64,000 bases of DNA from Blumeriella jaapii. Its lineage: Eukaryota > Ascomycota > Leotiomycetes > Helotiales > Drepanopezizaceae. Both the position numbers and the translations under genes were made by a program. The notes beneath the pieces are model-generated. The model saw only the letters and a program-made list of their open reading frames with translations, was not told where the DNA came from and did no database searches. The stretch spans positions 372,001 to 436,000 of the forward strand of contig VWND01000080.1 of NCBI GenBank assembly GCA_009599575.1. The letters run 5' to 3'. Positions 47,201-57,973 of the stretch are shown here, one piece after another (within the stretch, counting starts at the first letter, position 1; every line of letters starts with the position of its first letter).

Positions 47201-50200
47201 CTATAATACGTAAAGCGAAAAAGGATTATTAGCGAAAGCTTATTAACGGGATCGATAATAACGAAAAAACTGTATAAGATAATAAATTAGCATCGAATAA
47301 CCACGAATTTTTAAAGCTTTTTTATTAATAGTAAACGGCGTTGTAATTAAAAATATTAAAAACAAAGTTAATATTTTGAAAAACGAAGTATTTGGCCGCT
47401 TTTCAGCTACCGACGATTTCGATCAAAATTCTTTTATCGAATAAATAAAATCGAGCCATTTTTTTTAAGCAGACTTCGTATCGTTCGAAAAAAATAAAAA
47501 AATATTGCATCGGAATTATTAATACTTTTTCGGATATTAACCGGATTACGGTAAAACTTTTAAAAGCTTGCTAAAAAAAAGTCAGAACCGTTATATATAA
47601 TTTATTTAATCGCTGTTTCGCTACGAATTATTTCTCGACTTTTTAAAAACTGGCCGAAATAGCTATAATAATTAAAATCGGCAAACAAAACAAATTTTTT
47701 CTACGTTTTTATAACGTCCGATCGCTTTTTTCTTTTGCATATTTAAAAGCTTCGAAAAAATTATCGCTAGCAAAATCGCGTAAACAGCGCTTACGACCGG
47801 CTTGCTTAATTTATAATATAAAAGCGCTTTTCCGAAACGTTTTGCTTTCGATTTGGCAGCGTATTTTACGGCCGATATCGAAACTGCGTTCGCCGCAAAA
47901 AGATATATTACGATTATTATTTTAAATATATAAAGCGCGTTTAACGCCGTTCTGATCCGACGCCTATTTAAAAAAATAACCGAGCAAAAATGACCCCTTT
48001 TATTTCTTTTACTAATTAAATCGTTTTTTACGAAACGACGAATACAAATACGATTCGAAAAAAAAACTATTAATTTCAGCTACGTTTATTACGGCATTTT
48101 TTAAAAATCGCTACTTTTTTCGGTTTTGTATATGTTATATTTAGCAAAATTACTTAATTAAAATCTTATTTTTCGCTTTGAATACGCAGACGATATACTG
48201 ATTTATCGCATTTTATATAGCTTAAACGATAATATCGAGCTATTTGCGAAAAACGTTCGCGATATTTTCGAATGGAAAAACGAATACAAAATCGCTTTCG
48301 CGCCGAAAAAAATCGAAATAATATATATTATTACGCAAAATAATAATTACGCTTTTTCGATTGTAATCGACGATAGAATTACGATCTTTTGTATTATTAC
48401 GGCGAAAAAAAGCGAGCAATCCGCGCTGCGTTAACTAAAAGTTTGGTTCGATCGAAAACTTATTTTTAAACGATACGTTAAAAAACGCGCAAGCAAAGTA
48501 CGATAAGCGGCGTAATATATCAAAAGCCTCGGCCGAATTAATAATAGCTTTCCGGCCAGCGCGCTGCGAAAAGCAGTAATTATTTGTGTTTTTTTTTCGA
48601 TATTATTTAGAACCGAAATTTAATACGCAAGCCGTACGAAATTTAAACGCCGAATCGGACGAAATAGCCAAATCAGTATTCGTTTCGGCGGTTATATCGA
48701 TTTAATATAAAAAATTATTATTTTGGCCGCACGGAAAATACTTTCTATATAACGCATTATTTTTCTTATTATAATAATACGGAACGCAGGCTTTTTTTCC
48801 GCGAACGCGGCTTTAAAAAAAGCCAAAGCACGCTTTGCGATAAAATTGCAAATCGTAAACGAAGCGTATTTTTTGGTCCAACGTATTTTTATTTTAATAA
48901 TTTTTCGAAGCAGACACGCGGGCATATATATAGCCGCTAAAAAACGAAAATCTAGCGCTTCGGCGATATTTTTCCATAAATCCTACGATTTAAACTGATT
49001 TTTTCGTATTTTTCGCCCGGTAGCCGCATCGATCTTATTATAGGCGTTAAAAAGAAAAAGGCCGCGGAAAATTTTAAAAAATAATAGGCAGAATTATTTT
49101 TCGGAAACGTTACGATTTTTTCGGACAACTGCGAAAAGTATAAAAATAACGCTTATTTCGTAGGCTACGGATACGTTATATATCAGAACCGCAAGCAAAT
49201 AGCGTTTAAATACGGTTCGATAAACGACTATTTTTACGTTTTCGACGCAAAAGCGATAAAAGCATAAAAAAGCCTGTAAAAAATTGCGAATATGCCAGCC
49301 GAAATGCGTACGCAAAAGCTATAAATATATATCGATAGCATTTTAATAATTTGAAAAATACGCGGAATATTTTTTTTCTTTTTTTAATAAGCTTTTCTGG
49401 CCTGCCAAAAAATGATAGAAATATACGACGTAAAAGTCAAATGGACACCGGGCTATACGAGCATCGAAAGCAACGAGGCCGTCGATAAATTGGCAAATGC
49501 GAGCGCAGAAAAAACCTTTTAGAATAAAAGCTTTGCGTCCGAACCGACTATAAATGGAATACGCTCCGATTTTAAGAAAATGCGTGATTCGCACCGAAGC
49601 TTTTGATAAAAGACAGCCAGCAGGAAGCTTTTACGAAATTACAAGCGGTAGAACCCGGTTTACGCAATTAAACTTTTGCCGAAGCTCGATATGCCGAAAC
49701 GACTATTTTATTATTATTTGGCGACCAAAACCATTTATAGAAACTACGAATGGTATTACGTTAAATACAATTATACCGACGCTGAACTGCGCTGCAAATG
49801 CAAAAAACTTAAAATTCTACTGCATTTAATGCTATGCCGCCGCGCGATCAGACGTTTTTTTAATTGGCCTAAAAAAATTCGACCAGACGCTTTTTTTCGA
49901 ACCGAGCGAAAGGTCGTAATATTTTTTAAAAACTTGTTCCGCGAGCTAAAGGATTTTGTAAACGTTTTTACGCGTTACTATTATAATTTTTCAAATATAA
50001 TTAGTTTTTGCTATACGTACGTATATTATTTGCTCTGATCGAATGCAATTCGAATAAAATAAACTGCGTACGGCCGCGCGAAGCGACGTTACAGCGGAGC
50101 GAATACTATTATGCATATTTGTATAACGGATGCTTTTTTATTTTGATAAGCGCAAGCTTGTTTTTTTATTTTTGGTTTTTAAATTCGAACATTTAAATAC

Positions 50201-50533
50201 TGCTTTTTTTTTTTTTTTTCGGCCTATTAGCTATACTATTATGCGTTTTCACGCAACCGACAGATTATACTTTGATCGGTGCCGTATGCATATTTCTTAG
50301 GCTTTTTTCTGGGCTTTACGCTTACAAATTTCATTAACGGACCATCGCAAAAAGCGGCGAAAAGCGTAGTCGACAGCAGTTTTAGCTGTATTAATACGAA
50401 CTGCTTTCGGGGTCGTACTTTGTATTTAATTCCTTAGCTTAGCACGTTTCCGTACCCTTTGGGAGGTCCTAGGAGGGCAGCCTCTCGGCTGCACTCCGCT
50501 AGACGTTAATCAATACTACTACTACTACTACTA
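44208..50533 (+). mobile_element. RIP-mutated non-LTR retrotransposon (LINE, Tad1/MGR583-like), about 6.3 kb
   Basis: Bounded by a perfect 13-bp target duplication, with no terminal repeats, and ending in (ACT)n at about 50513-50533. This is the 3' tail type known for MGR583-like fungal LINEs. Length 6326 bp suggests a near full-length copy. Coding traces on the + strand: an ORF1-like frame from the ATG at 44349 to a stop at 44591; reverse transcriptase with Tyr-Ala-Asp-Asp at 48183-48194; and RNase H ending near 49530. The interior (about 44,450-50,440) is extremely AT-rich. CpG is kept but CpA/TpG is nearly absent: in 44881-44940 I count seven CG, one CA and no TG, the signature of CpA-to-TpA repeat-induced point mutation. 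The first ~230 bp and last ~90 bp look almost unmutated. Confidence 0.92.
48150..49530 (+). pseudogene. Reverse transcriptase and RNase H relic of the LINE
   Basis: In one frame, FEYADDILIYR (around 48174-48206) is the RT catalytic block, followed by EWKNEYKIAFAPKKIEI and VWFDRKLIFKRYVKKRASK (from 48441), which match the thumb region of LINE reverse transcriptases. In another frame, GYGYVIYQN (from 49163) and WTPGYTSIESNEAVDKLA (from 49442) match the start and end of a LINE RNase H domain. Compared with the usual PGHxGIxGNExAD ending, His has become Tyr, Gly Ser and Ala Val, all explained by C-to-T or G-to-A change. Many stop codons interrupt both frames. Not functional. Confidence 0.88.
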
Positions 50534-50546
50534 CTGATCCAGCACC
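50534..50546. repeat. Right copy of the 13-bp target-site duplication
   Basis: CTGATCCAGCACC directly after the (ACT)n tail. MFS coding sequence resumes at 50547. Confidence 0.93.
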
Positions 50547-51689
50547 CGCGTCTCTTCTGGGTCATCTGCTTCCTCTGCCTGACGGCCGGGGTCAACTACG
50601 TGCCGGTGGTCGTGTTCTGGACCATTCAGGTCTACACCGTCTATAGGGCATCTTTCCGCGAAGCCGGCATCTGGCTGCTCCCCATTGGTTTCTGCATTGC
50701 CGGCGGGGCCATCATCAGTGCCGCCATGATGACCGTCTTCCGGAAGAACATCCACTGGGTGCTCCTCTTCTTCTGCGTCATCCAGACGGCCGGTGAGTGC
50801 TTGCTCCGCCCAAGAAATCCCGTCCGCTGCTAACCCCGTGCCAGGCCTCGGCTCCATGGCCGCCATCGACCCCGAGAATGTCAACACGGCATGGGCACCG
50901 CTGATCATCGGTCTCATCGGCGTCGGGGGGGTTCTGCTCCCCAGTCAAGTCGTGTTCTCCATCATCAGCCCCGACGAGCTCATCGGAACCTCCATCGCGC
51001 TGTCGATCGTCATCCGCGCCATCGGCCAGGTGGTCGGCGTGTCCATGTTCTACAACCTGTTCCACAAGCACATCACCGACCTCGCCACCAACGACCTCAA
51101 GGTCTTTTACCTCCCCGCCATCCTCAATGGCTTCACGCCCGGCCTGAACGCGCAGGCTGACGTCACCCGCCTCATCACCACCCTGACCGCCGGTCCGTTC
51201 TCCGCCTACGCGCACCACTTCAACATCACGGACCCGGCGAACATCGCGGCGATTCAGCACGCCGGCCACGAGCTGTACAAGGGCGCCTTTCCCCTGCTGT
51301 ACTTTGTCTCTATCGCGTTCGGCGGCGCGGCCGTCGTCTCGTGCTTCGGTCTCTACGGGTACGTATTCTGTCTCACGCACACGCACTTTCTCTCCATATC
51401 TAACAAACTTTTGCTAATTCCACCCACAGCATTTCGCATTATATCAACGAGAACGTCGCTGTGCACCTGTGATGATCTTTTGCACATGATTTTTAAAAAA
51501 AATAGGAAGGACGAGGGCAGGAGCTTGGGCCATCCAACGCGCCCATGTATATACACGGCTTTGAGTACGGAAGGAGTTGGTTGGGATGTACATTCATCTG
51601 TACATACATTGCGCCTATCACGGTGCGCAGGCCGGGAGGCATTGTCGAGATATATGTCAAGCGCTGTATCTAGATACCATGATTGTAAT

Positions 51690-53530
51690 TGAAATGACGA
51701 AAAAAAGAAAGAGAAAAAGTACAAAGCATAACGAACAGCGTTTGCAGGTCAATAATGATAATAACATGATTAATGTTTAACGTCTGGAGGGGGCAGTGAG
51801 ACTACGCTCTCTCAAGCCTTTCGCAAGGCATTGGAAACGTGCTAAGCTGGGGATTTTTATATATCTGAGATTTTCGAAAAAGCAGTTATATAAAAGAAAT
51901 ATATAATAAATGGTCCGCTATTTAAGCCTTTTTTTTTTAAGCGGAAGCGGGATGGTTTTTTATTGGGTTCGTAAAGACAACAAGCTTCGATAAAACAAAA
52001 ATGTCGGCGCTGAAAAGAAAGAGAGAAAGTATAAAATTTAACGAACGGCGTTTGCAAATAAATAATAATAATTATAATTATATCAATATTATAATTGGTA
52101 TTTAACGTTTGAAAAAGATAGTGAAACTGCGCTCTTTCAAGCCTTTCGCAAGATATTGGAAACGTGCTAAGCTGGGGATTTTTATATATCAGAGATTTTC
52201 GAAAAAAAAAAAAAAAAAAAAACAGTTCTTACGCTAGCGGGTGCACGAAACTGAATCTTACCGGACGGTCGGAGTGCTGGCAAGCTATTTAGATCCGGAT
52301 TCGATCTCTTCTCGCTGCGATTGATCAGGATTGGACTGGATTGGACTGGATTGGTTTGGTTTGTTTGCATGTTGCCGTGTGTGCTGCTTCGATTATTCAT
52401 GTCCGACAAACGTTTTATATAGCATTGTATAGTGGATGGGGTAGGTGACGGTATTTTTATTATGTAAGGTACCTTTATTTTTGATTGTATGATGATGATG
52501 ATGATGGTGATCCTGTGTGTATTGTATATATACCTATATATTATATTATAATATAGTATAAGCAGAATACAATGGAATGCTTTTCTAGCTGCGTTTTTTC
52601 CGTGGGAAAACTTTGGGGGAAAAATGTAGGATAAATGAATGGTCCGCTGTTTAAGCCTTTTTTTTTATGTTGTAAGCGGAAGCGGGATGGTTTTTTTTGT
52701 TGGGTTCGTAGAGCTAGAGAGGTAGGTAGGTAGGTGGGTATTTTCGAACGAAAAATTGGGAATAGCAATGCTGTTGAAATTGTTAAATGTGTGTGTGTAA
52801 CGATGGCTTTTGGGTGGTTGTATGGTATGGTGTGGTATGGTATGGTATGGTATAAAACGGACGAGTTATGCTGAGAAGGCGGCGTTTTGGGGGTTGATGG
52901 ATGGAGAGAGAAAGAAAGTAAAAGGAAGGGGAAAAAGTTAAAAAAGATAATAATAATAATAATATTATTATTATTTAACATTTGGAAAGGGCAGTGAAAC
53001 TGCGCTCTTTCGAGCCTTTCGCAAGGCATTGGAAACGTGCTAAGCTGGGGATTTTTATATATCAGATATTTTCGAGAAAGCAGTTATGTAAAAGAAATGT
53101 ATGATAAATGAATGGTCCGCTGTTTAAGCCTTTTTTTTTTGTAAGCGGAAGCGGAAGCGGGATGGTTTTTTATTGGGTTCGTAGAGCTAGAGAGGTAGAG
53201 AGGTAGGTAGGTAGGTAGGTACTTTCGAACGAAAAATTGGGAATAGCGAAGCTGTTGAAATCGTTAAATATGTGTGTGTGACGATGGCTTTTGGGTGGTT
53301 GTATGGTGTGGTATAGTATGGTATGGTATGGTATGGTATGGTATGGTATGGTATGGTATGGTATGGTATGTATGGTATGGTATGGTATGGTATGGTATGG
53401 TATGGTATGGTATGGTATGGTATGGTATGGTATGGTATGGTATGGTATGGTATGGTATGGTATGGTATAGACTGACGAGTTATGCTGAAAAGGCGGCGTT
53501 TTGGGGGTTGATAGATGGAGAGAGGGAGAG
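51690..53530. repeat. Diverged direct repeats downstream of the MFS gene
   Basis: The phrase GTGCTAAGCTGGGGATTTTT recurs near 51839, 52164 and 53036, each preceded by GCCTTTCGCAAG and CGCTCT. The phrase GGTCCGCTGTTTAAGCC or its variants occurs near 51912, 52640 and 53115. 52628-53102 and 53103-53530 form a clear direct tandem pair of about 475 bp. The pair differs mainly in a (GGTAT)n block: a few copies near 52825-52850 but over 30 in 53305-53468. The copy at 52020-52210 is truncated by a poly-A run (52202-52221) and looks the most decayed. No gene is seen. Confidence 0.75.
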
Positions 53531-56154
53531 AGAGGGAGGGAGGTGGGAGAAAGGAGGTTGGAAGAGGGAGGTTGGAAGAGAAAGGAAGGTTGGAAGAAAG
53601 AGGTTGGAAGAGAGATTTATAGAATCTACATAGATTTAATTGTGTTGATTGCGCAGTTTGCAATAGACCCAGTTGAACGATTTTTTCGAAGCTTAGGAGT
53701 CGTGAAAATGGAGAGATTTTTAGAAGAGAGATTGGAAGCCATTTTTGTTAAACGGGTTGTTTTTTGAAACTTGGTATGTTATCTATCGACCTACCGCAAA
53801 AATTAGCTGTAGTTCGTTTTTTCATCGAAAACTATATTTCATAAAACAACTTATTGTTTGAACAATCTTGCGCAATTTGTATATAAAAAATTAATGTTAC
53901 GTGTCCGGCGGCGTGGATAGTAAGTGTGTACACTTTGGTGAAGTACTTACCTACCTACCTATCTACCTATCCTTCATCTAGGAAAGGAAGGAGGGAAGGA
54001 CATCTCGATTAGCGAAGTATGGTATTAGGCAAGAAAGAACAAAACAATATGGTTTGGTCAGTTAGTAAATTCGACTAGAAAGACGAGATGAGATGCACTA
54101 TGCATTGTCCCCAGAGCCTGGTAACTGTGATAATACGGATTTTACATGCCGATACAGAGACGGGATCTGTACCCTGTAGTGAAAAACAATGGATTTGTTC
54201 GCTCGGATAGCAAGCCTGATCTCCACTAGTAAAATGTCGTTGGCTATCCTTAAGCCAGTTGTGATAAATGAATTTAGGCTCTGTTCCAAAGTTGGAATTC
54301 ATAAAAGCGTGGAAGCGTACTTGTTATTATACGCTTGTGTACACGCTGCTTTTCTTCCACCTACAGTACGTATGTACCTAGGTGCTCTCGATATTTTTCT
54401 CCGCCCTCCTTTCTTCTTCCTGCGGTGTCGATCACTATAGACTTACTTAGCTCGCCGACCACTTCTAAAGTTACCGTGCTTGCTTAAAATGAATTGACTG
54501 ATAGCTCTATCTATCTTTTCATCCCAACCATCTGTCATAATCAGTCATCGCACCCGCGATTCTTTCAACAAATCGCAAAATCCATATATTTGTACCCGTG
54601 ACAGAAACTGGCAAAAAAAAAAACTGAACTGAGGACTCCAGTCTAAGTAGGTCGATCACCTCCACGGGCTTTGTCGCTCTAGCTATCCATCGCATGCAAT
54701 TATATGTCCGTGTAAATGCAAAGCTGTAACAAGTATTCGCAAATCGGGGTAAACCAGAAAGCAAAAGCCGAATTTAAATGCGCGACTGGAAAGGCAATTC
54801 ATCGTTATCTATAGATGCCTCTTTGTGAAAAATTGTTTACCTACCTACCTCTGCTCACGTACCTACCTCTGCTCACGTACCTCCCCTGTGTCTTTAGAAA
54901 AAGCTTTCTGTTCTCTCCCTCTCTCGGCTAAAAGGTACATGCTCCTTCCTACAATTGCCAATCTTTGAATCCTGTGATTGAAGCCAATAGAGCAGAAGGA
55001 CAGGCAGAAGAAGTCCTTGCAATTCCATGATCATATTCTTTCTATATCAACACCCGCAGTACGTAACTCCAAAACGAGAACCTTGCTCTCAGCTCTCCCT
55101 TGCTGCCTTTGGTAAGAGATTACTAGATCTATTAAAGCCCCCCGCATTTTCCGGGCACGCTCTAAGCAGTTGTATATGGATATGACTACGGTTACTCAGT
55201 TCGGCACCTCTTCGTACCCACTCGTTCTTCTATTCTTCCGTTCTGTCGCTCCTTCTTTTCTCGCTCTTCAGACTTCAAACTTTGATTCGATACACAACGG
55301 ATGTCACATAACAAAACATCACACCTCGTTTAAAATCTCGAAATCCAGTGCACATCCCAAGATGGGTGAACTACAGTGCCAGCCAGCCAGCCAGCGTTTA
55401 CACTTTGGTTCTCTCTCACGCTGCGATGCGTAAGGCGTATTACAGTAGGTACAAAACCACTCACGTCAGTGCCCAGCCATCTTCCTCGAGTGCTAGAATA
55501 GCTAAGATCCAGAAACAAATCCAATTTACTTATACCTATCTCTAAAACGCATCCGACCGATGACGCAAAAAAACAAAAACCAGCAGAGGATTTACTGCCA
55601 CGCTTCCCATCTCGCATCTCACTGGACCATTATCAAGCCATAGCAAAGCACACGTCGACAGCTCTTATTTATCTGTTCTAAATCACGGCTACGAATGGAG
55701 TGGTACATATCTTATACATATATATACATTTACATACACATACAGTACAAGCCGACTCAGGAACAAGGGCCATCCGACTGACCCCAAACATCCATCTATC
55801 CATCCGCCCCAGACCCAACGCACTACCGGTAGGAAAAGAGCAGCTTTCAACACTTGCACCTACTGCAAGATAGTAGGGTCGGAAACAAAGAAAGAAAGAG
55901 AGAGAGAGAGAGAACGGGATGAGAAGGCTAGACCGAAGCAAAACCTGGTTCGGCTTTAGATCAGCATGTGAGCTGTGTTTGTTGCTGGCGTTCTCTCTAT
56001 GAAGGGGGAGAAGGGAGGGGAGGGAAGGGGAGGGCGGGGGAAGGGAGATAAAGAGGAATAAGAAACCACGCAACCCCCCCCCCCCCCCCCCCCAACTGCC
56101 CGGCGCGGAGAGGGAACAAAGCAAGAAATGAAATGAAATAGAAATGAAATAGAA
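53531..56154. other. 2.6 kb without a recognised gene
   Basis: AT-rich single-copy-looking DNA. Small frames (60-90 codons) have no domain. Contains short (ACCT)n runs near 53948 and 54840-54880, (CCAG)n at 55380-55393, (AGAG)n near 55897 and a C-run at about 56075-56092. I see no RNA gene. Confidence 0.45.
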
Positions 56155-56312
56155 AGGCAAGGAAAGGCAAGGAAAGGCAAGGAAAGGCAAGGAAAGGCAA
56201 GGAAAGGCAAGGAAAGGCAAGGAAAGGCAAGGAAAGGCAAGGAAAGGCAAGGAAAGGCAAGGAAAGGCAAGGAAAGGCAAGGAAAGGCAAGGAAAGGCAA
56301 GGAAAGGCAAGG
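56155..56312. repeat. 10-bp AAAGGCAAGG minisatellite, about 16 perfect copies
   Basis: Unit AAAGGCAAGG repeats with almost no variation and ends about 40 bp before the rRNA relic. The minus-strand frame (FPCLSL repeats) is an artefact. Confidence 0.93.
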
Positions 56313-56354
56313 AAAAGAAAAGTGGAAGAAACCATACCATATCATACATCCTCC

Positions 56355-56691
56355 AATCTATCTGGTAAACCATACCCAGGTGTACTCATGGAGAACAGAA
56401 ATCTCCAGTAAAGCAAAAGGGTAAATATCCCCTTTCTTTTGATTTCCAGTGTGAAAACAAACCATGAAAACGCAGCCTATCGACCCTCTAGTCCCTCGAA
56501 ATTTGAGGCTAGAGGTAGAGGTGCCAGAAAAGTTACCATAGGGATAACTAACTGGCTTATGGCAGCCAAGCGTTTACAGCGACGTTGCTTTTTGGTCCTT
56601 CGATGTCGGCTCTTCCTATCATGCTGAAGCAGAATTCGGTAAGCGTTGGATTGTTCACCCATTAAGAGGGAATGTGAGCTGGGTTTAGATC
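56355..56691 (+). rRNA. Degenerate dispersed fragment of 25S/28S rRNA (domain V region)
   Basis: From CTCATGGAGAACAGAAATCTCC to GTGAGCTGGGTTTAGA the sequence follows the universally conserved peptidyl-transferase region of the large rRNA, including GCCAGAAAAGTTACC, GGGATAAC, TCGATGTCGGCTCTTCC and GCAGAATTCGGTAAGCGTTGG. It is not functional: about 10 bp (the CCTAAGGGGG segment) is missing near 56382. Two short duplications interrupt invariant sequence, an extra TAGAGG near 56512-56520 and an extra TAAC near 56545-56550. Substitutions such as CCACAGGG to CCATAGGG fall in catalytic-core bases. No other rDNA lies next to it, so this is an isolated relic of about 335 bp. Confidence 0.93.
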
Positions 56692-57973
56692 ATACCCAAT
56701 TTTCCCATCCCCTTATTTTTGAAAGGGGTTTTTTTTCCTTTCGTCTTATGTACTTATCATAGTATTTACTGTATATATATATACACAGCTAGCTAGCTGC
56801 CCGGGGCCTTCCGAGAGAAAAAAAGACGCTTTACTTAATCCATCTGTCTGTGTTTTGGTCTGTATTTCTGTCTGTATTTCTGTCTGTATTTCTGTCTGTA
56901 TTTCTGTCTGTATTTCTGTCTGTATTTCTGTCTGTATTTCTGTCTGTATTTCTGTCTGTATTTCTGTCTGTATTTCTGTCTGTATTTCTGTCTGCATTTC
57001 TGTCTGCATTTCTGTTTACATCCCCATCTACATCCCCATCTACATCCCCATCTACATCCCCATCTACATCCCCATTTATATCCCCATTTAAATCTCCCTA
57101 CCTGCTCCGCCCAAAAAGCAAAACACAACATAACACAACACAACACAGCACAGTACAAACCGCTGTGATATTACACCACACCATGCTACACCATACTACA
57201 CTACACTACACTACACCCACCATACTACTATACTATACTACACTACACTACATCCACCCACCATACCATCCCGTAGGTAGATAGATAAGTCAAGATGCAA
57301 ACACCCACGCACCCCACCCCCATCCATCCACCCCCAATCCGCCGAGACACGAATACCCACCACCTACCTCCGCAAGTCGGCAGGGCAGAAAGACAGAAAG
57401 ACAGAAAGACAGAAAGACAGAAAGACAGAAAAACAGAAAAAATCAAAAAAGGGAAGAAGGGAAGAAGGGAAGAAGGGAAGAAAGAAGGGAAGAAGGAAGA
57501 AGGGAAGAAGGGGAAGAAGGGAAGAAGGGAAGAAGGGAAGAAGGGAAGAAGGGAAGAAATAAAAATCCAGAAACAAAAAATCAAGAAATAAAAATTCAAG
57601 AAATAAAAAATCCAGAGTTAAAAAATCCAGAGTTAAAAAATCAAGAAGTAAAAAAACCAAGAAAAAACCAACCGGACATACATACGTACGGGAGATACAC
57701 CGACAAGTTGGCTTGGCAAGTGGAAAGAAAAAAAACGCAAAACGGCAATTATAAACATTATCATCCTCCATGTCTCACTTCCCCCCTTCCCACATACAAC
57801 CAACCATCTATCTATCTATCTTGAACGACTCCAACCCCAAACCCCAAACCCAAACCCAACCCCAACCCCCGCCCCGCCCCCCCGACCTCGAATCCCATTA
57901 TACCTTGATGCAAAAACATGAGATTTCTCTGACATAGATTTCTCGCCGCATACACTCCACTCCGCCCACACCG
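56692..57973. repeat. Gene-free region of 12-bp and other minisatellites
   Basis: 56860-57010 is TGTCTGTATTTC repeated about 12 times, running directly into about six copies of the related 12-mer TACATCCCCATC (57016-57085). Then CTACACTACA-type runs (57180-57260), (AGAAAGAC)n (57390-57432), (GGGAAGAA)n (57450-57560), AAAAATCCAGAGTT-type repeats (57560-57660) and (CCCAAA)n (57833-57870). The last stretch is the 3' flank of the DUF255 gene. Confidence 0.75.

Larger units (their letters stand above)
43188..51472 (+). pseudogene. TRI12-type MFS transporter gene interrupted by a LINE
   Basis: Pieces: 43188..43349, 43409..44207, [insertion], 50547..50792, 50845..51358 and 51430..51472. Introns are 43350..43408 (59 nt, phase 0), 50793..50844 (52 nt, phase 1) and 51359..51429 (71 nt, phase 2), with CTAAC/CTAAT branch sites. 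Discounting the insertion and one target duplicate, the pieces sum to 1764 nt, an uninterrupted 587-aa frame of normal length for the TRI12/siderophore-type drug:H+ antiporter family. The first half has a hydrophilic N terminus (about 55 aa), then membrane helices and MFS motif A (GPLVDLLGRKN); the second half has the remaining helices and a short tail ending NENVAVHL. As it stands translation would run 17 codons into the element and stop at 44257, giving about 336 aa with roughly half of the helices. Loss of function is therefore expected. The insertion lies in an exon, within the loop after GALIQH. Confidence 0.93.

Noticed and set aside
44208..50533. LTR retrotransposon or captured AT-rich organelle/foreign DNA
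   Set aside because: No terminal direct repeats beyond the 13-bp duplication. The (ACT)n tail, YADD block and RNase H order indicate a LINE, and AT-richness follows CpA-specific mutation.
56155..57010. CRISPR-like regular repeats
   Set aside because: These are head-to-tail minisatellites without unique spacers, in a eukaryotic genome.
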